A stretch of DNA of 64,000 bases from Loxodes magnus (taxonomy: Eukaryota; Ciliophora; Karyorelictea; Loxodida; Loxodidae). Location of the stretch: the NCBI GenBank assembly GCA_946699065.1, contig CAMPDV010000024.1, positions 1,116,001-1,180,000 on the forward strand, given 5' to 3'. Both the position numbers and the translations under genes were made by a program. The notes beneath the pieces are model-generated. The model saw nothing but the letters and a program-made list of their open reading frames with translations, was not told the DNA's origin and did not search any database. Positions 50,607 through 62,638 of this stretch are shown here, piece by piece (the first letter of the stretch is position 1; every line of letters begins with the position of its first letter).

Positions 50607-51555
50607 ATGGACAATAAAAGAAGTATAAAGCTAAATAAGCTTTAAAGTAAAATTTATCATTCGAATGTATATGATTTTCAACTTTAGAATAAATGGAATT
50701 AGCTACCTTAGAATTATAGTTGTAAAGCTCTAAATTACACTAGTGAAGGAATTTGATTTAAGTACGTCGAACAACTTTTTATCGTAAGAATTATTGAGAT
50801 TACTAATAAGCTTAAGCTTCCTTTCTTTAATCTTCGCTTATGGGTATAAGCTTAAATGTAAGACAATTAATTAATGAAAATGTATGAAGTTTGGGAAAAT
50901 ATATTGACTTTCCTTTGGCTTATCTTTAATTAAAGGCTAAATAGTTTATACTAGTATGTAATAAATAATAATCTAGTTTAAATAGATTTTAGGTATTAAA
51001 ATAATTAGAAGAAAGCATTTCACTCTAACTAACATGAAGAAACTATATATATTCTAATTTTAGCCTTTGCTAGTCAAATTAATACACTTTAAATCAAGAC
51101 ATCTATGCAATGATTAGATAGTTAAACACTTTAAGTAGCACTCCTTTAATAATTAATCAAATGTCATGTTTTAAAAATTAAAATGGAAAGAGTAATAAGA
51201 CTTTGTATTTAGCCCAACTGCTCTTTTAAGAAATTAAATAGACATAAAGTATCTAAGCATAGGTTATACATCCTTAAGTAAAGCAAGTTATTTCAGTTTA
51301 TATAAATCTTCAAAAGAATCACTAACTTTCAAATATTAAATGTAAGTATCAGTACTGGATTTTATATATTTATTACAAGTAGAACAAATCAAATGCCAAG
51401 ATATGCAAGATCTAAAAACTGAAATTGAGCTGGAGAGAACGATATAAGCAGGAGAGAGTGCAGTTGATAGATAATTATATAAAATTAATATAAGCTCTAT
51501 AACTTTGGCTTTAACTATTTATGTATTCATTTATAGCAGTATAAGCTTCTATTGA
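50607..51555 (+). CDS. array plus-strand candidate gene, copy 6
   Basis: Exact copy, five units further on. Confidence 0.38.
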
Positions 51556-52496
51556 GTAAATCTTCAGCCGAAAAGGAATAAATATATCAGCATTTTCATC
51601 CAAAAAAGCTTTTAGCATTTATATTAAATTTCTAAAATTTAGAGAATTTCACTCAATTTAAAATACTCTAAACTCATATTTCCGCAATTTTGTGCCATAA
51701 TATAGTATAATATAATCTGTGAGGTACTGAATCTAAAGCAAATATAAGAGGAATATAAAAAATAGCTTATAAATACTAAATCATACTAAAAGCTTTAAGC
51801 TTATTAATTAGAATAAGTTCGTATGCACAAGAAGTTATTTAAAACTTAATATAGCTAATAGAAGAGAACAAAAGACTAAGCTTATTTTTAATAAATGCTA
51901 TTTAATTTCAATTTTCCAATCAAACAATTATATTATTTAAATCTCATTTGATTTGTCTTTGTTCACTGTAAATTTAAAAGGAAGGTAATTAAATTTGAGT
52001 ACTAATAAAGGGTGATTTATTTCCTAAAAGTTTAAATGATTGGGCAATAAAGTTAAATACAAGTAAAAGCTTGCTTCTTATATCTAAAACTTAATTCAGA
52101 ACTTATAAAAACAAATTACCTAAGATAGCCTTAGATACAAATTAGATTTTTATATTATGATTTTTTAATGGAAAAAGAGAAATCTTTAGTGCTAAATATT
52201 TTTAGATGATTGACAATTCTTAAATTATTTGTATAACGGAGTCTATTACAGCTACTTAGTCTAAAGAGTTAAATATTAAAACTAGTTAATTTATCTTTAA
52301 TAGGTTTAGAAATGTAGTGCAATAAGTTATGATAATAGTAATGTTTCAGATATGAATATAGTAGAGATTAAGAAATATCTTAACTCTATGGAAGATCTTC
52401 TATTTATCTAGAATCAAAGAGTCATATTAGTTTATATAATCTGAATGTATTTTACTCTAATAACTATGTAAGCAACAACAAAAAATTAAAATAACT

Positions 52497-53147
52497 TCAT
52501 TCAGTCTATTTCTCCAAGTCTACCTTATTTTTCACCTCTAATGATTCAGCATCAAAATCTTGGGTTGAAAACATTATGATTTGAGAAAAGTTATCGTTTT
52601 GTTTCACAAGATGCAGGTATTTTTACTATCATTATTTCTTTCTCTTTTATTATGCTAACGAAGCATTGAAACGTCTACTAAGACCTAAGCAAAACTGTAA
52701 ACACAAGCATACTAGAATACAAATAACAATGTCTAATGCAATATAATAAATTAGCCAGCTATCTTCTTCTATGGCTTCTTCTATCTGCTGCTTAATCTAC
52801 GTACATCCTTACAAAAATTATTGGTAATAAGTTTGCGATTTATCCTCAGGTTTCTACTTCGTCATGTAATAACTACTCCTGAGTTTTATGCTTTAAGAAA
52901 TACTGAGCAGCTAAAGAAGGATTAAGAGCAACGCGTCGGATTTCATTATTAGTTGATGATTAGCCTACTTATGAGGTAAAGAGGTTAGGGGAGGGGTTTC
53001 AATTATCAGTTAAAATGATGATGAAAGTTAATATAACGAAATAAAAATAAAATTAGCTTTAACTATCATATAACATAGTATATATAGCAGTTACTATTAT
53101 CTGCTTGTTTATTTTAGCTTTAATATAGAAGTTATATAATAAATCAT
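52497..53147 (-). CDS. array small membrane protein, copy 7
   Basis: Seventh exact copy (shift 6 x 2927 bp); same layout as copy 1. Confidence 0.68.
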
Positions 53148-53533
53148 AATAAGGAAGTTAAAGAGAAAACTTTCTGAAATAAGCTTACAGAAGAACTTCC
53201 AAGAAGGAAATCATAATTATTAGGATATTTTTTAGTTTAAAGTGGTGCATTTAGAAAATAATAAAGTATAATAAGTTGATAACTTTCCATAATGATATTC
53301 AATTTAATAATATGAGCAGATAGTAGAGAGATATCCTCATGATACAATAATAGTCAACAAACATATGGAATAACAGTATAGTTTAAAAATATGCTTATAA
53401 TAAAAGCGACTCTCAACTTATATAATCAGAAGTATCATATTTTACATTTGCATCTCTTAAATAATTTAATAATAAAAGCAAATCAAATTCTAATTTTAGA
53501 TTGATAAAGTGAGTACGTATCGTGGCAAACTAT

Positions 53534-54482
53534 ATGGACAATAAAAGAAGTATAAAGCTAAATAAGCTTTAAAGTAAAATTTATCATTCGAATGTATATG
53601 ATTTTCAACTTTAGAATAAATGGAATTAGCTACCTTAGAATTATAGTTGTAAAGCTCTAAATTACACTAGTGAAGGAATTTGATTTAAGTACGTCGAACA
53701 ACTTTTTATCGTAAGAATTATTGAGATTACTAATAAGCTTAAGCTTCCTTTCTTTAATCTTCGCTTATGGGTATAAGCTTAAATGTAAGACAATTAATTA
53801 ATGAAAATGTATGAAGTTTGGGAAAATATATTGACTTTCCTTTGGCTTATCTTTAATTAAAGGCTAAATAGTTTATACTAGTATGTAATAAATAATAATC
53901 TAGTTTAAATAGATTTTAGGTATTAAAATAATTAGAAGAAAGCATTTCACTCTAACTAACATGAAGAAACTATATATATTCTAATTTTAGCCTTTGCTAG
54001 TCAAATTAATACACTTTAAATCAAGACATCTATGCAATGATTAGATAGTTAAACACTTTAAGTAGCACTCCTTTAATAATTAATCAAATGTCATGTTTTA
54101 AAAATTAAAATGGAAAGAGTAATAAGACTTTGTATTTAGCCCAACTGCTCTTTTAAGAAATTAAATAGACATAAAGTATCTAAGCATAGGTTATACATCC
54201 TTAAGTAAAGCAAGTTATTTCAGTTTATATAAATCTTCAAAAGAATCACTAACTTTCAAATATTAAATGTAAGTATCAGTACTGGATTTTATATATTTAT
54301 TACAAGTAGAACAAATCAAATGCCAAGATATGCAAGATCTAAAAACTGAAATTGAGCTGGAGAGAACGATATAAGCAGGAGAGAGTGCAGTTGATAGATA
54401 ATTATATAAAATTAATATAAGCTCTATAACTTTGGCTTTAACTATTTATGTATTCATTTATAGCAGTATAAGCTTCTATTGA
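53534..54482 (+). CDS. array plus-strand candidate gene, copy 7
   Basis: Last copy; the array ends before an eighth could begin, so this gene is present seven times and the small membrane-protein gene eight times. Confidence 0.38.
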
Positions 54483-55423
54483 GTAAATCTTCAGCCGAAA
54501 AGGAATAAATATATCAGCATTTTCATCCAAAAAAGCTTTTAGCATTTATATTAAATTTCTAAAATTTAGAGAATTTCACTCAATTTAAAATACTCTAAAC
54601 TCATATTTCCGCAATTTTGTGCCATAATATAGTATAATATAATCTGTGAGGTACTGAATCTAAAGCAAATATAAGAGGAATATAAAAAATAGCTTATAAA
54701 TACTAAATCATACTAAAAGCTTTAAGCTTATTAATTAGAATAAGTTCGTATGCACAAGAAGTTATTTAAAACTTAATATAGCTAATAGAAGAGAACAAAA
54801 GACTAAGCTTATTTTTAATAAATGCTATTTAATTTCAATTTTCCAATCAAACAATTATATTATTTAAATCTCATTTGATTTGTCTTTGTTCACTGTAAAT
54901 TTAAAAGGAAGGTAATTAAATTTGAGTACTAATAAAGGGTGATTTATTTCCTAAAAGTTTAAATGATTGGGCAATAAAGTTAAATACAAGTAAAAGCTTG
55001 CTTCTTATATCTAAAACTTAATTCAGAACTTATAAAAACAAATTACCTAAGATAGCCTTAGATACAAATTAGATTTTTATATTATGATTTTTTAATGGAA
55101 AAAGAGAAATCTTTAGTGCTAAATATTTTTAGATGATTGACAATTCTTAAATTATTTGTATAACGGAGTCTATTACAGCTACTTAGTCTAAAGAGTTAAA
55201 TATTAAAACTAGTTAATTTATCTTTAATAGGTTTAGAAATGTAGTGCAATAAGTTATGATAATAGTAATGTTTCAGATATGAATATAGTAGAGATTAAGA
55301 AATATCTTAACTCTATGGAAGATCTTCTATTTATCTAGAATCAAAGAGTCATATTAGTTTATATAATCTGAATGTATTTTACTCTAATAACTATGTAAGC
55401 AACAACAAAAAATTAAAATAACT

Positions 55424-56073
55424 TCATTCAGTCTATTTCTCCAAGTCTACCTTATTTTTCACCTCTAATGATTCAGCATCAAAATCTTGGGTTGAAAACA
55501 TTATGATTTGAGAAAAGTTATCGTTTTGTTTCACAAGATGCAGGTATTTTTACTATCATTATTTCTTTCTCTTTTATTATGCTAACGAAGCATTGAAACG
55601 TCTACTAAGACCTAAGCAAAACTGTAAACACAAGCATACTAGAATACAAATAACAATGTCTAATGCAATATAATAAATTAGCCAGCTATCTTCTTCTATG
55701 GCTTCTTCTATCTGCTGCTTAATCTACGTACATCCTTACAAAAATTATTGGTAATAAGTTTGCGATTTATCCTCAGGTTTCTACTTCGTCATGTAATAAC
55801 TACTCCTGAGTTTTATGCTTTAAGAAATACTGAGCAGCTAAAGAAGGATTAAGAGCAACGCGTCGGATTTCATTATTAGTTGATGATTAGCCTACTTATG
55901 AGGTAAAGAGGTTAGGGGAGGGGTTTCAATTATCAGTTAAAATGATGATGAAAGTTAATATAACGAAATAAAAATAAAATTAGCTTTAACTATCATATAA
56001 CATAGTATATATAGCAGTTACTATTATCTGCTTGTTTATTTTAGCTTTAATATTAGTTTTTTAGACGTTTCAT
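55424..56073 (-). CDS. array small membrane protein, terminal copy 8
   Basis: Coding part identical to the other copies up to 56050. From there the 5' flank differs: instead of the array leader it reads like the diverged paralogue for a few bases (AAACTAATATTAAAGC on the minus strand) and then becomes unique. The first exon and promoter of this copy are therefore not those of copies 1-7, and it may be expressed differently or not at all. Confidence 0.6.
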
Positions 56074-57655
56074 AATAAATCATAATAAGGGAGTTTTTAA
56101 AAGAGTTATTTTTGTTGATATTATAAATAAAAAGATTAAAAAGAAAAATGCAAAGTTATTGGTTATGAAATGTAAATATTTCTTCGCTTAGTATTTCTAA
56201 AAAGGGAAATTAGAAGTTTTAGCAAATTAGGCTTTGTGTCATTCGAATATAAAGTAAGAATGTAAATAGAAATAAATATAAAAGCATCATTTTTCTAACT
56301 TAAAATCAAAACAATTAATTATTAAATAAAATTATCTAAAATACTTAAACTGCTCAAAGTAATATAGTCAGTAGAAATATAATCATTTTAATAATAGTTT
56401 TTCAATTTTAAATTAATTAATTAGAGAAATTTAAAATATAACCTTTTTACTTACTAATAATGAAGTCAATGCATAGAGAAAAATAGATTAAATATCATCA
56501 AGAAGATTAATTTATTATATTCAAAGATATAGAAGTTTATTCCTTTTTATCGAAAACCCTAAATATTAATAAACTTATAAATCTTGATTATTATAAAAAG
56601 GAATAATCAAGCAAATTATCACTAATTATTGTTTAGCTTTACTGTTATATGACAATGATAAATAAAAAATAAAGGAGTAATAAGTCTCTAATCTAATGTG
56701 ACTTTGGTGCTAGAAAGTCATATCAAATATAGTAAATAGGAAGGATATCTTATTAAGTTAGGTATAAAGATATAAGGGCTAAAATAAGCATCTTGTTTAC
56801 TTAATTTAGAGTTATTTCCGATAAAAAATTTAATTTGTGAATGCTATCAATTTTGCTTCTCTTAAAGGATATTTAATTTAATCTTTTGCTTAATTTTAAT
56901 AAATTATTTATTTTAATTCTCCAATAAATGCATTTTTTCTTTAATAAAAAAACTATCTTCGCATGAAGGATACGGAAAGAAAGATAAAGAGTAAATATTA
57001 TTGATATATAAAGGTAAAGCATTTTTTAAAAGGAAGATTAAAGATACTAAAGAAGAATCTAAAATAAATTAATGCTATTAAAGATAGTTAAAATGTGATG
57101 GAAAATAGAATCAAAGCTTATTGCTTAAAAGAATCTAATTCTCTTTGAATACAGTAAAAATAAATAAGATTTTTCGTAGTTTTTACTATTTAGGAAATAC
57201 ATGAAGTTATAGCAAACCAAATCTTATTTTATGTAGGTTTAAAAGATTAAACATTATAATTAATTTAATTTACTTAGTGCTTGTAAAATAAAATTAGTCA
57301 AATAAATAAGTTAAAAATTTTCGAAATTATAGCTAAATTTACAACTAGCTTTTTAAGAGGATATAAAAGGATAATCTAATAGAAAATATAAATAAGATTA
57401 TAAATAGATTTAAATTTAGTTAAGCTAATTACATTAAATAATAAATAGAATTTTATTAAAAGTGAGATAAGTTTAGTACTTTTTTAAATGAGCAATTATA
57501 CATTTTCTGAAAATCTAAATATCTTCATTAAATTATTGCTCCTTCTTTAGCTATTTTATTGAAGAAGTAAATAAATATTAATCTATAAAATAAAGAAGAA
57601 AATATCGTAAACTAATTAATAAAAAAAAAATAATTTTAAGATTTATCTTGCTTAC
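56074..57655. other. intergenic, very AT-rich
   Basis: 1.6 kb between the array and the vWA gene, with long A/T runs and no frame of convincing protein composition. No RNA gene recognised. Confidence 0.55.
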
Positions 57656-59389
57656 TCACATCATCATTAAATTTTGGGGTTTATCCTTCTCTTGTTTCTC
57701 CTTCTATTTTTAAACTTGTTAAATTAATTTTTTCATTTTTTCAATGGAACTTTCTAATTGTAGAGAGTTATCATTTTACTATGCTTAACTTAAAACATCA
57801 ATTAATCTTGAAAATTAAGATTCATAGTTTTACTAGTAAAAGGTATTTAGTTGGTTTAGTTAAGAATACTTTTTGTTTTGAGAGCATAATTTCCTGCATA
57901 ACTTAGTATATCTAAAAAGTAGCACTCCTTTAATCATCGCAGCATTCTCATAAAATTCACCGTTTTAATCTAGGTTTCCTGGTAGTATGCTAAAAGCTTT
58001 TTATTCATTAAATTTATTTCCTATTATATCAGAGTATTTAATAACCATATTTGCTCTACAATTTAAAAGAGTTTAAGGATTTTCATTATTGTGAAGTTTT
58101 ATCTTCATTAAAATAAGTCCTCCCTCTGATTCTAAATCTCCATTTGCATTTTAATCGATATTAGAAGGAAAAGTAGTATTTACTACTGTCATTAACTAAG
58201 TTCTACCTGATAAAAAGTTGCAAATAGTCATCATTGCTGGACCAGGTACTCTTCGCTTATTCCTTAATGCTACTAGCAATAACTACTTTACTTAAATTTT
58301 CATTTCTTAAGGATAAAATTTATGCGTATAAGACGTCCATGCATTTGCTTTTTCTTATGCTTCAACTCCTAAAGATGCTCCATATTACTTTACTAAGTCA
58401 TAATGACTAGAACTGAAACCTACGTAAACATCATAAGCAGCAGGGAAGAAATTGTAGTGGAAATCTTTAATAAGAGCATTGTAAATTTAATCTGGTCTTG
58501 TTATAGTAATATAGTTTGCTCCTTTTTCCATAGTCACTTAATCACATAGCTCAGCATTAAAATCTTTTGAGATAGCTATTATAGAAGTGTTAATTCCGTT
58601 TTTTTCTGAGTTGTCTTTAATAAGTTATCTTATAACTTTTCCATTCATATCATCCATATCTGTTAGCATTATAATTCTACGCTCACGATTTTTTATGTCA
58701 GGAGTAGGTTGTGCTTTAAGATGCAAGTTTGTTCCAGTAATAATTCCACTTTATAAAGTAGTTCCTCCATTTGTTCTTATTTCACTAATCTGTTAAATTG
58801 TGCTTTTTACATCTAACTAACGTTTATGAGTTAGCTAAATTATTTCAAATCCACTGTCATTAAAAGTACCAAGTCCAAATCTATCATCTGGTAGCATTAT
58901 TTAAATTAGCTATGTTAAAGCATTTTTAGCTAGATCTAATCTACTCTAATTTATTCCTAAATCACAGTCCATAGATCCAGAAATATCTAAAATAGCTACG
59001 AAATCTATAAAGACATTTGGTTGTCTAGGCATGCCATCTAAATTAGACTTTAAGAAGCATCCAACAAAGGTTTCGTACTAATTAGTTAGAGGATTAAGGG
59101 ATAGAGCTGAATAGCATTGTATATCAATAAGTTTTTGAGCTCTTTATCCAATCTAATACTTATGCTCATTAAAACTACCTTCATATGTAATAGTATGCTT
59201 GCTTGGTAAACTAAAATTGCCTCCATAAATATTTTCTTTAAAAGCATTTGTATTTTTCGGACCTCTTAAGCTCATCATTTTTATTAAGATTAATAATGAA
59301 AGGTCTAAATGAACTTTTATCAGTAATAAAAATCCCTTCATATCTACAAATTTAAACTTATAAAATGGATTAATCTCTTCGACTCTCAA
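57656..59389 (-). CDS. von Willebrand factor A domain protein
   Basis: 577 residues in one frame, from ATG at 59389 to UGA after LMMM. The vWA domain begins near residue 125 with FVAILDISGSMDCDLG, the DxSGS metal-binding (MIDAS) motif, followed by DRFGLGTFNDSG, the TNGGTTL loop (MIDAS Thr) and IIMLTDMDD (third MIDAS segment). The motif set indicates Mg2+-dependent ligand binding. No signal peptide or membrane helix is obvious, so an intracellular role is likely, as for many vWA proteins of protists. The C-terminal part is a Q/K/E-rich helix (KMKKLIQQVQKQKEKQEKDK). The start overlaps by 25 bp the putative ATG of the divergent gene at 59365; an internal Met at 59341 is an alternative start. Confidence 0.85.
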
Positions 59390-60261
59390 AAAATTAACTT
59401 AGAAACCTAAAGAGAAAAGCGGCAAAAGAAATTTAGAAAAAATAATAACAATAGGAGGAGTCAAGCTCTTCTTCAGAAGGTAAAGTTATGGTAGGATAAA
59501 TAGAGATAAGTTAACCTAAAAACGAAACTAATCAAAAACTTTAAATTTAATTAGACCAAATGTAAAAAGTAATCTCAAATTATGAAGAAACAACTTACAA
59601 CTTAGGCGAAAAAATACGGGAACTAATGAGTAATATAGAAGATTAGAACAACGAATTACTAATACTTAGAAGATAACTTATTTGTAGCAAATTAATAACG
59701 GAAGAATAACTCTGAACTTAATCATAATAAAATTTTAAATACGACACAAAAATGGAAATAGAAAAAATACCAATAGAATTAAAAACAGAATTGAATCCAG
59801 AAAAAGAAATGATTGCTACAAGTTTCATTAAAAGATTAGAAAATATAGAAAATAAATTATCATAAAAAAGAACGAAATAAAGACAATAATACAAACTTTG
59901 TTGATGTTGCAAATCAAATCAACATATTTTAAAAAACTGTTGATAGTGAAAGAAAATAAACGAATAAGAGCAGAAAAGAACATGGAGACAACTCAATAAA
60001 CTATGAATAACTCCAACAGGGATCTACAAATAAAAGCTTTTTGCAAGACCACTTGAACGGTTACAGTGGTAACCTTCCACTTAATAAAAAGGTCGTGGAT
60101 CACACCCACGTTAAAAAAGCTGTCCGCAGGAACTGGTTGCAATTCCAGAGAATGCAAAACTCTACTAACTTTAAGTATATTATTATTATTATTATCTACA
60201 AATTTAAAGGATATTTTAACTTAAAAAGCCTCATTAAATTGCTTTCAAGTGTTGCATATGA
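59365..60261 (+). CDS. Gag-like protein with zinc knuckle (copy A)
   Basis: Frame 1 opens with a basic helix (LRNLKRKAAKEIQKKQQQQ), then SSSSEGK, then coiled-coil segments (IRELMSNIEDQNNELL, SFIKRLENIENKLSQK) and a complete CCHC zinc knuckle, CWCCKSNQHILKNC (C-x2-C-x4-H-x4-C, the Trp by UGA). Basic coiled coil plus CCHC is the layout of retroelement Gag or LINE ORF1 nucleic-acid-binding proteins. After the knuckle, frame 2 is the better reading (HGDNSINYEQLQQGS, VVDHTHVKKAVRRNWLQF), so a frameshift or small intron is likely near 59930-59990, and the 3' end is uncertain. No reverse transcriptase or integrase is seen nearby. Confidence 0.5.
60180..60200 (+). repeat. (ATT)n microsatellite
   Basis: About seven ATT/TAT units just after the last protein-like sequence of copy A; probably its 3' flank. 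Confidence 0.7.
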
Positions 60262-60934
60262 TAAAGAAGTGGATAATATTATCTAACTTTAGAAATATTA
60301 GAAATAGGAGATAGGAGATTAAAGTATTTATTATATAATTATGAGTTTTGATTTACTTAATAAATATAATAACTAAGAGTTAATGAATACTTTAAGCAGA
60401 ATGAGTTAAGTGTCTTATTATAATAATATAGATATATTTGAGCTATTCAGAGGCTTAATTTAAAGATATTATTTAAATAAATTATAATGTAATTTTCTGG
60501 GTTAGCTTTTAATTTAGTTCTAGTATAAATTTAATTTAATCTACTTCTGTTTCTCAAATAAGCTTAATGCGGTAATTTTAAGACATTAAAATAAATTATA
60601 AATGCTAACTTAATTTTCTTTATCAAAAGCATTTCTATCTGCATAGTTAAGTTGGAATATAATAGATCTTATACGATATTTTGCTTAGTTATTCTACTTT
60701 ATTTACATACAAATTTAGCTTATTTTCTTTTAATTAAAATAGCTCTATAGCTTAAAACAGCTTTTGCTACTTTCAATATAATCTAATTTAATGAAGTAAT
60801 ATTTTGAATTATTTAGTAAGCATAATCTAATTTTAATATTTAGTTAGTAAGCAAAAAAGTAATTTATAGCGTTATGCTAATTTCTTCCTTTTTTACTATT
60901 ATTTATGTTCTTCCATATTTGCAGTCTGAGAAAA
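60262..60934. other. intergenic, AT-rich
   Basis: Sequence between copies A and B of the Gag-like cluster. AT-rich, without recognisable genes or terminal repeats. Confidence 0.5.
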
Positions 60935-61815
60935 ATGGAAAATATCAAGCGTCGAAAGTTGGTAGTTAAAAGCATTGAGATAAGCTGGAAAAAAAGAAAA
61001 ATTGGAGATTTTTGTTATGTTTGTCGAATATTTTAAAGTATAAAACTATAATGAAATCTAATTAGAAGTTTGATTATCGAATTTTAAATAAGAATAATAT
61101 GAGAAAACTAAATTAGAGTTCAACAAGTAAAATAAACTAATCAGTAATCATTCAGAGAGAGTAATAGAGTTCATGAAAAATATCCAAAAACTGAGTTTTG
61201 GAACGGCATATTTACTTTGTGATATCTAAAGTAAATCATTGAGAAGAATTTTATTGAATGAATATAAATAAAATTTAAAAAGCTTTAAAATGTATTAAGA
61301 AAATATCAGAATTCAAATAAGGAGTTTTCATAGTTATAAAAAAACAGAAGATAACGAAGGTCTAGAGAAGTTAAATCAGGAAAAGCGCACCAAAAAATTC
61401 GCTCACCAAAGATAATTTTCTTCATCTGAATAGAAGCCTAGGAAATAGTCAAAAATATAATGCCCTTGGAAATCCCAAATTAAACCTCACAAAAAAGCAA
61501 ATAAGTTATGATTAGTTAATAAAAGTTGTGTTGAATCTCTAGGAAGATATAAAAGAGTTGAAGAAAGATAATAAGATACTGGAGGCAAAACTTGACTAAG
61601 CAGAGAAAATATAATCGAGACTCATTATCTTAACACCTTCTGAAAATTTTAATAAGACAAGACAGATATTCATAAAGCCAGTAATAGAAGCAGAAAGAAC
61701 TGGGCAAAAAGTTAGAAAAAATAGAAGAGAATCAGCAAAAAATTCAGCGCTAAATGGAATTTTCCAATTTATAACTAGAAAGAATATAAAGTTCAAGCTT
61801 TAAACCTAAACGTGA
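60935..61815 (+). CDS. Gag-like coiled-coil gene (copy B), disrupted
   Basis: Frame 2 from ATG at 60935 reads MENIKRRKLVVKSIEISWKK and stays protein-like to about 61400 (FRESNRVHEKYPKTEFWNG). Frame 1 then carries SLGNSQKYNALGNPKLNLTK and LIKVVLNLQEDIKELKKDNK, ILEAKLDQAEKIQSRL, ending at UGA 61813. The LIKVVLNLQE block is nearly the same as in copy C, which proves common descent. The frame switch near 61400 means an intron or a decayed gene. No zinc knuckle is found in this copy. Confidence 0.4.
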
Positions 61816-62638
61816 ATAAAAATAAAATGGAAGGATTCAAAAGAGGTTTCTACACTACCTCAAAAAGTTGGTGAGGAAACCTGAATCCAATCTTGGATAG
61901 TCTTCTATCCCTTAGCCCTAACCTTTTTCTTAATCCTAGTAACCTGGAGAGGAGCAGAAGCAAGTTCAGAAGACAACACAAGCAATAATTCCAACCTCAT
62001 AAGAGAGGCTAAGGAAGCAGATGAAGTCTGCTCTTAAATAGGAGGTTTCTGAGTTCAATCCTTCTAGCCAGATGAGTATGAAATAGCTTATAAAAGTGGT
62101 ACTGAACCTCCAGGAAGAGGTCAGGAAGCTGAAAAAGGATAATGACAAATTAATGGAGAATCTGAACAAGCAAGAGGAAATCAAATCAAGACTAATGTCT
62201 CAGGAGAGAGATTTAAGCGCTTTCTGGAACATATCTTAGAGTCAGAACAGCTAATCCCAGAATCATTATAAAAAATAATGAGAAATTGATGATAAATTAG
62301 CACAGCTAGTAGAAAATCAGCAAACATTGCAAAAGTAAATTGAATCAAGGGATTAGAAATAAGACAAGATGGAAATCGATGAAATTAAAGCTGACAAGCT
62401 TTTATAAAAGCGAGAAATTCAATCTTTCTACTACTGTGGCTCAAGAGAACACTTGTGAAGGAAGAGTAAGAAGTTCCTAAATTTCAAACAAAGTTACTGG
62501 CAAAAACAAAGATAACAGTAGGAAAAAAGGAAGAGATAGCAACAGCTCAAAGTAAGAAGGAATAGAGAACAGTTATGGATGAACGTTCTTGGGAATATAT
62601 ACAAGAAAAAATGCAATTAGTAATGGAAGAGAAACTGA
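61754..62638 (+). CDS. Gag-like coiled-coil protein (copy C)
   Basis: Frame 2 is open for 294 residues from ATG at 61754 to UGA at 62636. Order: basic N-terminus (FKPKREQKQNGRIQKRFLHY), a Pro/Gln/Ser stretch (SSIPQPQPFSQSQQPGEEQK), the shared block LIKVVLNLQEEVRKLKKDND, coiled coil (LAQLVENQQTLQKQIESRDQ), and a decayed zinc knuckle FYYCGSREHLWRKS in which the first and last Cys are Phe and Ser and the Trp is UGA. It overlaps the end of copy B in a different frame. It resembles a retroelement Gag/ORF1 that has lost metal binding, or a domesticated derivative. Confidence 0.5.

Larger units (their letters stand above)
34188..56050. repeat. tandem array, 2927-bp unit, about 7.5 copies
   Basis: The landmark gcattgaaacgtctactaag occurs at 35101, 38028, 40955, 43882, 46809, 49736, 52663 and 55590, exactly 2927 bp apart each time, and I saw no base difference in the segments compared between units. 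The left edge (34188) and right edge (56050) fall at different unit positions, so one part of the unit is present eight times and the rest seven. Each unit holds a minus-strand small membrane-protein gene and, 390 bp away and divergently oriented, a plus-strand candidate gene; the remaining roughly 0.9 kb is AT-rich spacer. Identity this high implies very recent amplification, strong homogenisation, or an assembly artefact. Confidence 0.97.

Noticed and set aside
34188-56050. rDNA or 5S array
   Set aside because: No rRNA-like sequence was recognised in the unit, and the conserved part behaves as protein-coding, with frame kept between paralogues.
60110-60160. tRNA-like T-arm (ctggttgcaattccag)
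   Set aside because: No matching acceptor, D or anticodon arms could be folded around it, and the stretch is better read as protein-coding.
60041-60286. Stand-alone 81-residue gene starting at 60041
   Set aside because: The frame is protein-like, but it continues upstream of that Met without a stop in the reassigned code, so it is better seen as the downstream part of Gag-like copy A.
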